Shown here: positions 6,821 through 12,370 of the stretch, one piece after another
Numbering within the stretch: the stretch's first letter is position 1
Layout: each line of letters starts with the position of its first letter
From: Halieaceae bacterium
GTDB lineage: Bacteria; Pseudomonadota; Gammaproteobacteria; Pseudomonadales; Halieaceae
Direction: 5' to 3'
NCBI GenBank assembly: GCA_003523185.1
Contig: DPGN01000031.1
Span: forward strand, 1-12,370
Length of the DNA stretch: 12,370 bases
Translations under genes and position numbers: made by a program
The notes under the pieces: generated by a model
Told to the model about the DNA's origin: nothing
The model's database searches: none
What the model saw: only the letters and a program-made list of their open reading frames with translations

Positions 6821-7225
6821 ATGACCGACACCGCGAACGAGATCGCCCTTATTTCAGACTCGCTCGAGCTTTATGCCGAGCGCCATGGTGATATGGCGCC
6901 TCGAGTCTACGAACGCTTTTTCGAACTTAATCTTGAGGCTGCAGCGCTGATGGAGTACTTGGATGAGTACATGCGGGGACGTATGTTTGCCTCAATGGTC
7001 GAACTCTTTCTATCAGATGAACACTTGGATCCAGGCGGCTATCTGGATTGGGAGCTGGAAAACCACATCAAGGCCTACTCTGCGACTACAGCCATGTACG
7101 AAAGCTTGTTCCAAAGTATGCGTGACGTTTTGGACAGGGACTTAGGAACCGATTGGCGACCTGAGTGGCGAGAAGCCTGGGCAAACCGGCTAGATCGCGT
7201 CATGGAGCGAGTAAAACAGTTCTAA
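6821..7225 (+). CDS. Single-domain globin-like protein
   Basis: Small bacterial haem globins bind O2 or NO. This 134-residue protein matches the globin pattern by eye. An N-terminal helix (ISDSLELYAERHGDMAPRVY) leads into VYERFFELN, typical of the A-B region. GRMFASMVELFL fits the E helix. NHIKAYSA puts His82 at the proximal F8 haem-ligand position. YESLFQSMRDVL, then LGTDW and EAWANRLDRVM, match the G and H helices, including the conserved AW. A distal His is not apparent; the E7 position cannot be fixed without alignment. The ATG at 6821 is preferred; a TTG directly before it would add one residue. No clear ribosome site is seen. It follows the aldehyde dehydrogenase by 128 bases on the same strand. 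Its role is unknown. Alternative: a haem-free sensor globin fold. Confidence 0.6.
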   Translation: MTDTANEIALISDSLELYAERHGDMAPRVYERFFELNLEAAALMEYLDEYMRGRMFASMVELFLSDEHLDPGGYLDWELENHIKAYSATTAMYESLFQSMRDVLDRDLGTDWRPEWREAWANRLDRVMERVKQF

Positions 7226-7321
7226 TCTCGTGCAATAAGCCACAGACCGCGAGCTAGTGGTGCGCTTTTTTACCTGGAAGACGGCACGAAAAAGAGAAAA
7301 TGGACTTACCGCCGTTGGTTA

Positions 7322-7798
7322 TCAAGTTTGTAGGTAAAGCAGCGGATTAATAAACATCAAGGGCGTGTAAGTCAGCGCCAGTATCACAAGAGGAAGCCGC
7401 ACCGCCTTCCAAGCGACCGCCCATTTTGAGGGAGGTGATTCCAACCAATGCTCTGCAGGTGAGTCCGGAAAATAAAACACCCTGACTTCATACCCTTTGG
7501 GATATTTTTCTCGAAAAATCGCCTCGAGCTCCGCTGTGCGCATCTTGAAGTCAAAGCCTAATAAATGTCTCCAAGGTGGCACAAACGAGCCAAAATACTG
7601 CGTGCCATCTACTGAATATGCATAAGAAACGATAACGGAACCGCCCCCTTCACCCGCCACGTAACCAACGTCATTTACGTAACCAGAGACTACGTCATCA
7701 CCGAGCGTAGAAGTCCAACGTTTGGCAAAGTGGTTATAAGTCCACAGACCTAGTGCGACTGCTATTGTAGCTTGTATGGCATATATGACTTCGGTCAT
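7322..7798 (-). CDS. DUF3592-like membrane protein, function unknown
   Basis: I recognise no specific function in this 158-residue protein. It has hydrophobic segments at both ends (about residues 5-22, VIYAIQATIAVALGLW, and about 132-154, LPLVILALTYTPLMFINPLL), suggesting two membrane passes around a roughly 100-residue soluble loop. The loop has the look of DUF3592 proteins: VSGYV, then VIVSYAYSVDGTQYFGSF, then YPKGYEVRVFYFPDSP, a pattern of Tyr-rich beta strands followed by YP.G..V.VYY.P..P. The start is well supported by GAGGTCG ending directly ahead of the ATG region (GAGG 5 bases upstream). It lies 29 bases downstream of the 75-residue gene on the same strand and may be co-transcribed with it. 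It converges with the globin-like gene. Confidence 0.7.
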   Translation of the reverse strand: MTEVIYAIQATIAVALGLWTYNHFAKRWTSTLGDDVVSGYVNDVGYVAGEGGGSVIVSYAYSVDGTQYFGSFVPPWRHLLGFDFKMRTAELEAIFREKYPKGYEVRVFYFPDSPAEHWLESPPSKWAVAWKAVRLPLVILALTYTPLMFINPLLYLQT

Positions 7799-7827
7799 TC
7801 GACCTCACAGGGTTTTTGGTCACTTAT

Positions 7828-8055
7828 CTATACAGATACCTCGAGCTTGTCTTCTATGACATTCTCTTCTGACAGCCCGTCCCTTGCCAACAGCATAGCT
7901 CGAACTTTGGCTTTAGCGTCTCTTTGATTATCTGCTGATACAGAAACGGGCTTTGGATATCCCAGCGTGCGATGACCCGATACCGAGGCTACTAAGAGCG
8001 TACCTGATACCAAAAACGCTTTATCGAATTCGCTTGGTTCCCAATTGATTGCCAT
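7828..8055 (-). CDS. Small hypothetical protein (75 aa)
   Basis: I do not recognise this protein. It is short, soluble and mixed-charge. The N-terminal half (about residues 12-38) looks strand-rich (KAFLVSGTLLVASVSG) and the C-terminal half has a charged helix (RDAKAKVRAMLLARDGL) followed by an acidic tail. Composition and lack of long repeats make it look coding, but there is no convincing ribosome site ahead of the ATG. It lies 80 bases past the tRNA-Pro gene on the same strand and 29 bases before the DUF3592-like gene. A small dyad, CATAG-CGC-CTATG (8077-8089), sits 22 bases upstream of its start and might be a regulatory site. Confidence 0.45.
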   Translation of the reverse strand: MAINWEPSEFDKAFLVSGTLLVASVSGHRTLGYPKPVSVSADNQRDAKAKVRAMLLARDGLSEENVIEDKLEVSV

Positions 8056-8135
8056 ACGCGTTTTGTTAGCTCAATGCATAGCGCCTATGAAGTTGAAGGA
8101 AAATCGCTATAAATGGCTTGGATAAGGTAAATAGA

Positions 8136-8212
8136 TGGTCGGGACGGCAGGATTTGAACCTGCGACCACCACACCCCCAGTGTGGTGCGCTACCAGACTG
8201 CGCTACGCCCCG
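8136..8212 (-). tRNA. tRNA-Pro (anticodon GGG)
   Basis: The minus strand folds into a complete 77-base cloverleaf. The acceptor stem pairs CGGGGCG with CGTCCCG (one G-U). The D arm is GCGC..GCGC with AGTCTGGTA. The anticodon stem CCACA/TGTGG encloses loop CTGGGGG, giving anticodon GGG. The T arm GCAGG-TTCAAAT-CCTGC is perfect, and the 3' CCA is encoded. It lies 41 bases after the MerR-type gene, a common gammaproteobacterial placement, and may be processed from the pheST-ihfA-merR transcript. Confidence 0.97.
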
Positions 8213-8253
8213 AAGGCCGCGAAGTATACGGGTATTCGTAGCGTTAGGGAATC

Positions 8254-8613
8254 TTAGTCGTCGAGTTGAAGCAGGGACTTTGCCGCTTGCAAATCTTTAA
8301 GGCTATCGCTCACCGCTGACATGACCTCCACCGGGTTAGGGCCGTCTTCACTGGTCAGACGCTGGCGCGCACCACCGATGGTATAACCCTCTTCATAGAG
8401 CAGACCGCGGATGGCCCGAACTAGCTCTACGTCACCCCGTTGATAATAACGTCGGTTACCACGGCGTTTGACCGGCTTTAACTGGGGAAACTCGGCTTCC
8501 CAGTAGCGGAGCACGTGCGGCTTTACGGCACACAAAGTGCTGACTTCACCAATGGTGAAATAGCGTTTTCCCGGAATAGGTGGTAGTTCGTTGTTGTGCG
8601 TGGGCTCAAGCAT
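8254..8613 (-). CDS. MerR-family transcriptional regulator
   Basis: This is the small MerR-type protein habitually found after ihfA in gammaproteobacteria (119 residues). The winged-helix region begins near residue 18 with YFTIGEVSTLCAV, followed by KPHVLRYWEAEFPQL, the MerR signature for bending at spaced promoters, then NRRYYQRGDVELV and LLYEEGYTIGGARQRL. The C-terminal tail is short and has no cysteines or recognisable effector domain, so a metal or oxidant sensor role is not supported. The ATG overlaps the last 8 bases of ihfA, implying translational coupling. The ligand and target genes of this subfamily are, to my knowledge, undefined. Confidence 0.92.
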   Translation of the reverse strand: MLEPTHNNELPPIPGKRYFTIGEVSTLCAVKPHVLRYWEAEFPQLKPVKRRGNRRYYQRGDVELVRAIRGLLYEEGYTIGGARQRLTSEDGPNPVEVMSAVSDSLKDLQAAKSLLQLDD

Positions 8614-8905
8614 CGTTTTGCATCTTCTCTACCCGAGCTTTGAGCTTTTGTCCGGGCTTGAAGGTAACAACACGTCGAGCAGAAATAGGGATCTCTTCAC
8701 CCGTCTTAGGATTACGACCGGGACGCGAGCCTTTATCGCGAAGATCAAAGTTGCCGAAGCCTGAGAGTTTCACCTGTTCGTTATTTTCGAGACAGATGCG
8801 AATCTCTTCAAAAAACTGCTCCACCAGTTCTTTCGCTTCGCGCTTGTTAAGACCCAACTCCTCAAAGAGTTTATCGGCCATCTCTGATTTCGTTAATGCG
8901 GACAT
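8606..8905 (-). CDS. ihfA: Integration host factor subunit alpha
   Basis: IHF alpha pairs with IHF beta to bend DNA sharply at specific sites, shaping the nucleoid and assisting transcription, replication and recombination. The 99-residue protein is full length. It opens with LTKSEMADKLFEELGLNKREAK, and the arm has the GFGNF turn (49-53) and RNPKTGEEIPI, with the DNA-intercalating Pro at residue 66. The ATG lies 7 bases after the pheT stop with only a weak ribosome site, so it is presumably translated from the pheST message. Its position after pheT is conserved in gammaproteobacteria. Confidence 0.97.
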   Translation of the reverse strand: MSALTKSEMADKLFEELGLNKREAKELVEQFFEEIRICLENNEQVKLSGFGNFDLRDKGSRPGRNPKTGEEIPISARRVVTFKPGQKLKARVEKMQNDA

Positions 8906-8912
8906 GTTGTTA

Positions 8913-11282
8913 TTAGCTTCGCAATTCGATACCCAGTTTTTCTCTCAATGAATCAAGCACTTGGTCTATGGCGCTTGATACTTCGGACTCGTCGAGAGTG
9001 CGACTTTGATCTTGGAATGTCAAACCGATGGCCAGACTTTTCTTCCCTTCTGCCAAGCCAGTTCCCTCATAGACGTCGAAAAGATCTAATTTGGTGAGCA
9101 AGGTCCCAGCCGCGGTGCGCATAATCGAGAGCACCTCCGCCGAGGCAATACCCTTGTCAGCCACCAATGCGAGGTCTCTTCGGGTCTCGGGATATTTGGA
9201 AATATCGTCGTATGCAGGCATGGCAACCTCAGTCACAACCGATTGAAGCACCTCGGCAACAACGGTGTTAGCCGGAATACCCATAGCTTTGCGCACGCTC
9301 GGATGTACTGCACCGATACGACCAACAGGCTCGCCGTCTATCAAGATCGCCGCACTTTGACCGTCGTGAAGCCCTGGGAAAACAGACGCCTCGAAGGTCA
9401 GTCGATCACCCAGATTCGCAAGTAAGCCCTCGACGGTTCCCTTCACATCAAAAAAATCAGCCGCCGCCTTCTCCGTCGACCAGCCCTCTGTGTCTCGCAA
9501 TCCCGAGACCGCGAGCGCCAGCATTGGGGTCTGCTCAGCATCCCCATCGCCCGGGATAAATTTCAGGCCCGTCTCAAACAACCGAACACGGCTCTGCTGT
9601 CGACTGGCATTATGCGCGATCGCTTTCAACAAGCCAGGAATGAGACTGGTTCGCATCACCGCGAGATCAGCTGATATCGGATTCTTCAAGTGGATGGGTG
9701 ACAGCTCGGGATCAAAGTAAGCCTGAACCTCTGGCGCGACAAAGCTGAAAGTCACAGCTTCGAAGTAACCACGTGCAACGAGGTCATTCTTCGTCATACG
9801 GAGCGCACGGCGTGTCTCGGGAACTCCAACTGGAATAAGGCTCGCCTTTATCGGTTGCGCTGGGATCGCATCAAAGCCAATGATGCGGGCGATCTCCTCA
9901 ATAAGGTCCACTTCAAGACCCATATCGAACCGCCAACTGGGGGCAGTACACAACCAACCTTGCTCATGCCCAACAACCCAGAAGCCAAGGCCTTCTAAGA
10001 TGCGCTCTACCTCCACACGGTCCACGCTTATGCCCAGAAGCTTTGCAATTTGCGTTTCTCTCAAAAGAACAGCTTCGTTCACCGGAAGATCGGCATCGGA
10101 AACCACCTCTGTCACGGGGCCTGCTTCACCACCCACGGCGTCAATGAATAACTGGGTCGCGCGCTCCATCGCGTCGCGCTGCAGCTGGAAGTCGACACCG
10201 CGCTCGTAACGATGAGATGCATCTGTGTGCAATCCATACGACCGTGCTCTTCCCGCCATCAGTTCCGGCGTGAAGAAAGCGCTCTCTAGGAATAGATTAG
10301 TTGTAGACTCAGCCACACCACTGTCCGCACCACCCATAATACCTGCAAGAGCCAACGGTTTGGCGTGATCAGCAATTACCAAGGTCCCAGGCTGTAACGT
10401 CTGCTCAGTACCATCGAGGAGCGTTAAGACCTCTCCTGGCTTACATTCGCGGACAACGATCCCGCCAGCTAGCCGATCGAGATCGAAGGCGTGAAGGGGT
10501 TGACCTAGTTCCAGTAAAACGTAGTTAGTGACGTCGACTGCCGCATCAATCGACCGCAACCCAGCCCGCTCTAGGCGCTCACGCATGTAGTCCGGTGTGG
10601 GACGCGATAGGTCAACGTTTTTGATGACGCGACCCAGATATCTTGGGCATTTCGCCGTGGCGTCAATAGCGACTGGGAGGGTGTCGGCAATCGTACTTTC
10701 AACGGGCGGTATCGCAGGCTCATGTAAGTCTTCATCGAAAGCAACCGCCACGTCGCGGGCAACGCCGCGAATGCTAAGGCAGTCGGCTCGATTCGGTGTA
10801 AGACCTAGCTCGATGACCTGATCGTCAAGCGAAAGATACTCCCGAATGTCGGCACCAATGGGCGCGTCAGCGGGAAGCTCCATCAGACCATCGTTATCTT
10901 CAGAAATAGTCAGCTCAGCGCCCGCGCAGAGCATACCTTGAGACTCCACGCCGCGGAGTTTGGCTTTCTTGATCTTGAAGTTACCGGGCAGTACTGCCCC
11001 TACCTTGGCGAGTGGTGCCACGAGGCCTGTACGGGCATTCGGTGCACCGCAGACAATCTGCACGGTCTCGTCGCCAGCATTGACTGTACAGACCCGCAGC
11101 TTGTCGGCATCAGGATGTTGCTCAGCCACAATAATCTGTGCCACGACAACGCCCGAGAACACCTCAGCCGCCCCCGCGATACTGTCGACCTCGAGGCCAA
11201 TCATGGTCAGCTTGTGACTCAGAGCATCTGTGGTCACTTGAGGACTAACCCAGGTACGAAGCCACTGTTCCGAAATAATCAT
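8913..11282 (-). CDS. pheT: Phenylalanine--tRNA ligase beta subunit
   Basis: PheT forms the alpha2-beta2 cytoplasmic synthetase that charges tRNA-Phe; the beta subunit binds tRNA and edits mischarged Tyr-tRNA-Phe. The 789-residue length is close to the E. coli protein. The N-terminus MIISEQWLRTWV is typical. The tRNA-binding (OB) domain with HPDADKLRVC and VCGAPN falls at about 40-150. The B3/B4 editing region includes GLTPNRADCLSIRGVARD, VDVTNYVLLELGQPLHAFD and GIMGG. The FDX-ACB anticodon-binding domain closes the protein (KYPETRRDLALV, then LFDVYEG and GLTFQD). It starts 9 bases after the pheS stop with GTGAG upstream. No break or odd residue was seen. Confidence 0.98.
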   Translation of the reverse strand: MIISEQWLRTWVSPQVTTDALSHKLTMIGLEVDSIAGAAEVFSGVVVAQIIVAEQHPDADKLRVCTVNAGDETVQIVCGAPNARTGLVAPLAKVGAVLPGNFKIKKAKLRGVESQGMLCAGAELTISEDNDGLMELPADAPIGADIREYLSLDDQVIELGLTPNRADCLSIRGVARDVAVAFDEDLHEPAIPPVESTIADTLPVAIDATAKCPRYLGRVIKNVDLSRPTPDYMRERLERAGLRSIDAAVDVTNYVLLELGQPLHAFDLDRLAGGIVVRECKPGEVLTLLDGTEQTLQPGTLVIADHAKPLALAGIMGGADSGVAESTTNLFLESAFFTPELMAGRARSYGLHTDASHRYERGVDFQLQRDAMERATQLFIDAVGGEAGPVTEVVSDADLPVNEAVLLRETQIAKLLGISVDRVEVERILEGLGFWVVGHEQGWLCTAPSWRFDMGLEVDLIEEIARIIGFDAIPAQPIKASLIPVGVPETRRALRMTKNDLVARGYFEAVTFSFVAPEVQAYFDPELSPIHLKNPISADLAVMRTSLIPGLLKAIAHNASRQQSRVRLFETGLKFIPGDGDAEQTPMLALAVSGLRDTEGWSTEKAAADFFDVKGTVEGLLANLGDRLTFEASVFPGLHDGQSAAILIDGEPVGRIGAVHPSVRKAMGIPANTVVAEVLQSVVTEVAMPAYDDISKYPETRRDLALVADKGIASAEVLSIMRTAAGTLLTKLDLFDVYEGTGLAEGKKSLAIGLTFQDQSRTLDESEVSSAIDQVLDSLREKLGIELRS

Positions 11283-11291
11283 CGTGCTAAC

Positions 11292-12311
11292 TCACATAAA
11301 TTGCGCAAGGAAGCGCAGGTCGTTGTCGAAATTCAGGCGTAAATCGCCAATGCCATAACGCAGCATTGATAGGCGCTCTACTCCCATACCAAAGGCAAAG
11401 CCTCGGTATTTATCAGGGTCGATACCACTCATCTCGAGCACCTTGGGGTTAACCATCCCGCAACCCAAAACTTCAATCCATCCAGTATGACTACACACTC
11501 GGCAGCCCGCACCTGAACATTTTACGCACTGGATATCGACCTCAGCCGAAGGCTCAGTGAACGGGAAATATGAAGGACGCAGTCGCACCGATAAGTCGTC
11601 GCGCTCAAAGAAGGCGTGCAAGAAGTCCTCCAATAGACCCTTTAAATGGCCAAAGTTGGAAGTCTCATCAATCAACAACCCCTCCACCTGATGAAACATC
11701 GGCGAGTGGGTCAGGTCAGAGTCACAGCGATATACCCGGCCTGGACAGATCACACGGATGGGTGGCTCCTGAACCTCCATGGTACGCACCTGCACGCCTG
11801 AGGTGTGCGTGCGAAGCACATGTGTGTCGTCGACGTAAAACGTATCGTGCATAGCGCGAGCCGGATGATGCGCGGGAATATTGAGCGCTTCAAAATTGTG
11901 GTAGTCATCCTCAATTTCAGGTCCTTCGACAACCTCAAACCCCATTGAAGAAAAGAAGGTTTCCATTCGCTGAATGGTGCGCGTAATCGGATGCAGCGAG
12001 CCCGTCTCAGCCCGTCTTCCTGGCAAGGTGACATCGATTGCCTCTTCGGCCAGCTGCGAGGCAAGTGCAGCACCCTGTAAAGAGGCTTTACGAGCATTCA
12101 GTTGCTCGTTGAGCTGCTGTTTAACGGCGTTAATTTCAGCACCAGCCTTGGGTCGTTCTTCTGCTGAAAGCTGGCCCAGATTCTTCAATAGACCAGTGAG
12201 CGCACCTTTTTTACCGAGGTAGCTTACCCGCAACTCTTCAAGGGCCGCGATATCCGACGCTGCCTCTATGGCGACGACGGCCTCTGCCTTGATGTTTTCC
12301 AATGATTGCAT
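11292..12311 (-). CDS. pheS: Phenylalanine--tRNA ligase alpha subunit
   Basis: PheS holds the class II catalytic site that activates phenylalanine. The 339-residue protein has an N-terminal coiled coil (about 1-90), then HPITRTIQRMETFF and GFEVVEGPEIE, motif 2 with VICPGRVYRCD and HSPMFHQVEG, and motif 3 AFGMGVERL (306-314). A four-cysteine knuckle, Cys262-x2-Cys265-x4-Cys270-x2-Cys273, precedes HTGWIEVLGCGMV; E. coli PheS lacks it but many bacteria carry it, and it could bind zinc. The ATG at 12311 gives the standard N-terminus; GTGAG is 6 bases upstream. It is first in the pheS-pheT-ihfA-merR unit and lies 24 bases downstream of a strong terminator hairpin. Confidence 0.98.
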   Translation of the reverse strand: MQSLENIKAEAVVAIEAASDIAALEELRVSYLGKKGALTGLLKNLGQLSAEERPKAGAEINAVKQQLNEQLNARKASLQGAALASQLAEEAIDVTLPGRRAETGSLHPITRTIQRMETFFSSMGFEVVEGPEIEDDYHNFEALNIPAHHPARAMHDTFYVDDTHVLRTHTSGVQVRTMEVQEPPIRVICPGRVYRCDSDLTHSPMFHQVEGLLIDETSNFGHLKGLLEDFLHAFFERDDLSVRLRPSYFPFTEPSAEVDIQCVKCSGAGCRVCSHTGWIEVLGCGMVNPKVLEMSGIDPDKYRGFAFGMGVERLSMLRYGIGDLRLNFDNDLRFLAQFM

Positions 12312-12335
12312 TTGTTACTCACGCTCCACTCATTC

Positions 12336-12359
12336 AAAAAAGGAGGCCGTAGCCTCCTT
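12336..12359 (-). terminator. Rho-independent terminator or attenuator ahead of pheS
   Basis: On the minus strand, AAGGAGGC (12359-12352), loop TACG, and GCCTCCTT (12347-12340) form a perfect 8-bp stem running into six T residues (12341-12336). It ends 24 bases before the pheS ATG. It may close an upstream unit (rplT is the usual neighbour, outside the window) or act as an attenuator for pheST. The leader that would contain a Phe-rich peptide is beyond the right edge, so the choice is open. Confidence 0.85.
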
Positions 12360-12370
12360 CTGATTATCGC

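Noticed and set aside
7239..7271. Possible terminator after the globin-like gene (GCCAC/GTGGT then TGCGC and six T)
   Set aside because: The best stem is only about 5 bp with a wobble and a 13-base loop, and unpaired bases separate it from the T run.
8078..8110. ATAGCG/CGCTAT inverted repeat downstream of tRNA-Pro as a terminator
   Set aside because: A 6-bp stem with a 21-base loop and no T-tract is not a credible terminator.
8118..8300. Plus-strand 60-residue frame containing RQDLNLRPPHPQ
   Set aside because: It is the antisense of tRNA-Pro, a well-known spurious annotation.

Overview
This window reads as chromosomal DNA of a gammaproteobacterium, most likely a marine one. The evidence is the right-hand block pheS-pheT-ihfA-merR-tRNA-Pro on the minus strand, a gene order typical of Gammaproteobacteria. 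A marine lifestyle (for example the OM60/NOR5 or SAR92-like clades) is inferred from phosphonate-degradation and carotenoid-oxygenase genes and moderate GC content. It is not proven by the sequence.

Left part (1-2710, minus strand): the 5' 330 codons of a molybdopterin molybdenumtransferase gene (moeA) run off the left edge. Upstream of it is an overlapping two-gene unit: a BBOX-like Fe(II)/2-oxoglutarate dioxygenase followed by a small HD-domain oxygenase. This pair matches TmpA-TmpB, the two-step pathway that turns 2-(trimethylammonio)ethylphosphonate into glycine betaine and phosphate. All expected metal ligands are visible in both proteins. The upstream gap holds several inverted repeats.

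Middle (2966-7225): a carotenoid-cleavage-oxygenase (lignostilbene dioxygenase-like) gene on the minus strand diverges from a plus-strand pair. That pair is an amidase-signature gene cut to its N-terminal half and a CoA-acylating aldehyde dehydrogenase resembling sulfoacetaldehyde dehydrogenase. A small globin-like protein follows. Substrates of this group cannot be fixed from sequence, and no enzymatic link to TmpAB is evident.

Right part (7322-12370, minus strand): two small unassigned genes (one a DUF3592-like membrane protein), a complete tRNA-Pro(GGG) with encoded CCA, then a MerR-type regulator, IHF alpha, and phenylalanyl-tRNA synthetase beta and alpha. The last four are packed as an operon with overlaps or gaps of under 10 bases. 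A strong intrinsic terminator/attenuator hairpin lies just upstream of pheS at the right edge.

No CRISPR array, insertion sequence, phage gene or integrase was seen. No gap between genes exceeds 300 bases. The best candidate for notable biology is the tmpAB organophosphonate pathway and its surroundings. This is a described system in an incompletely described setting, not a wholly new one.
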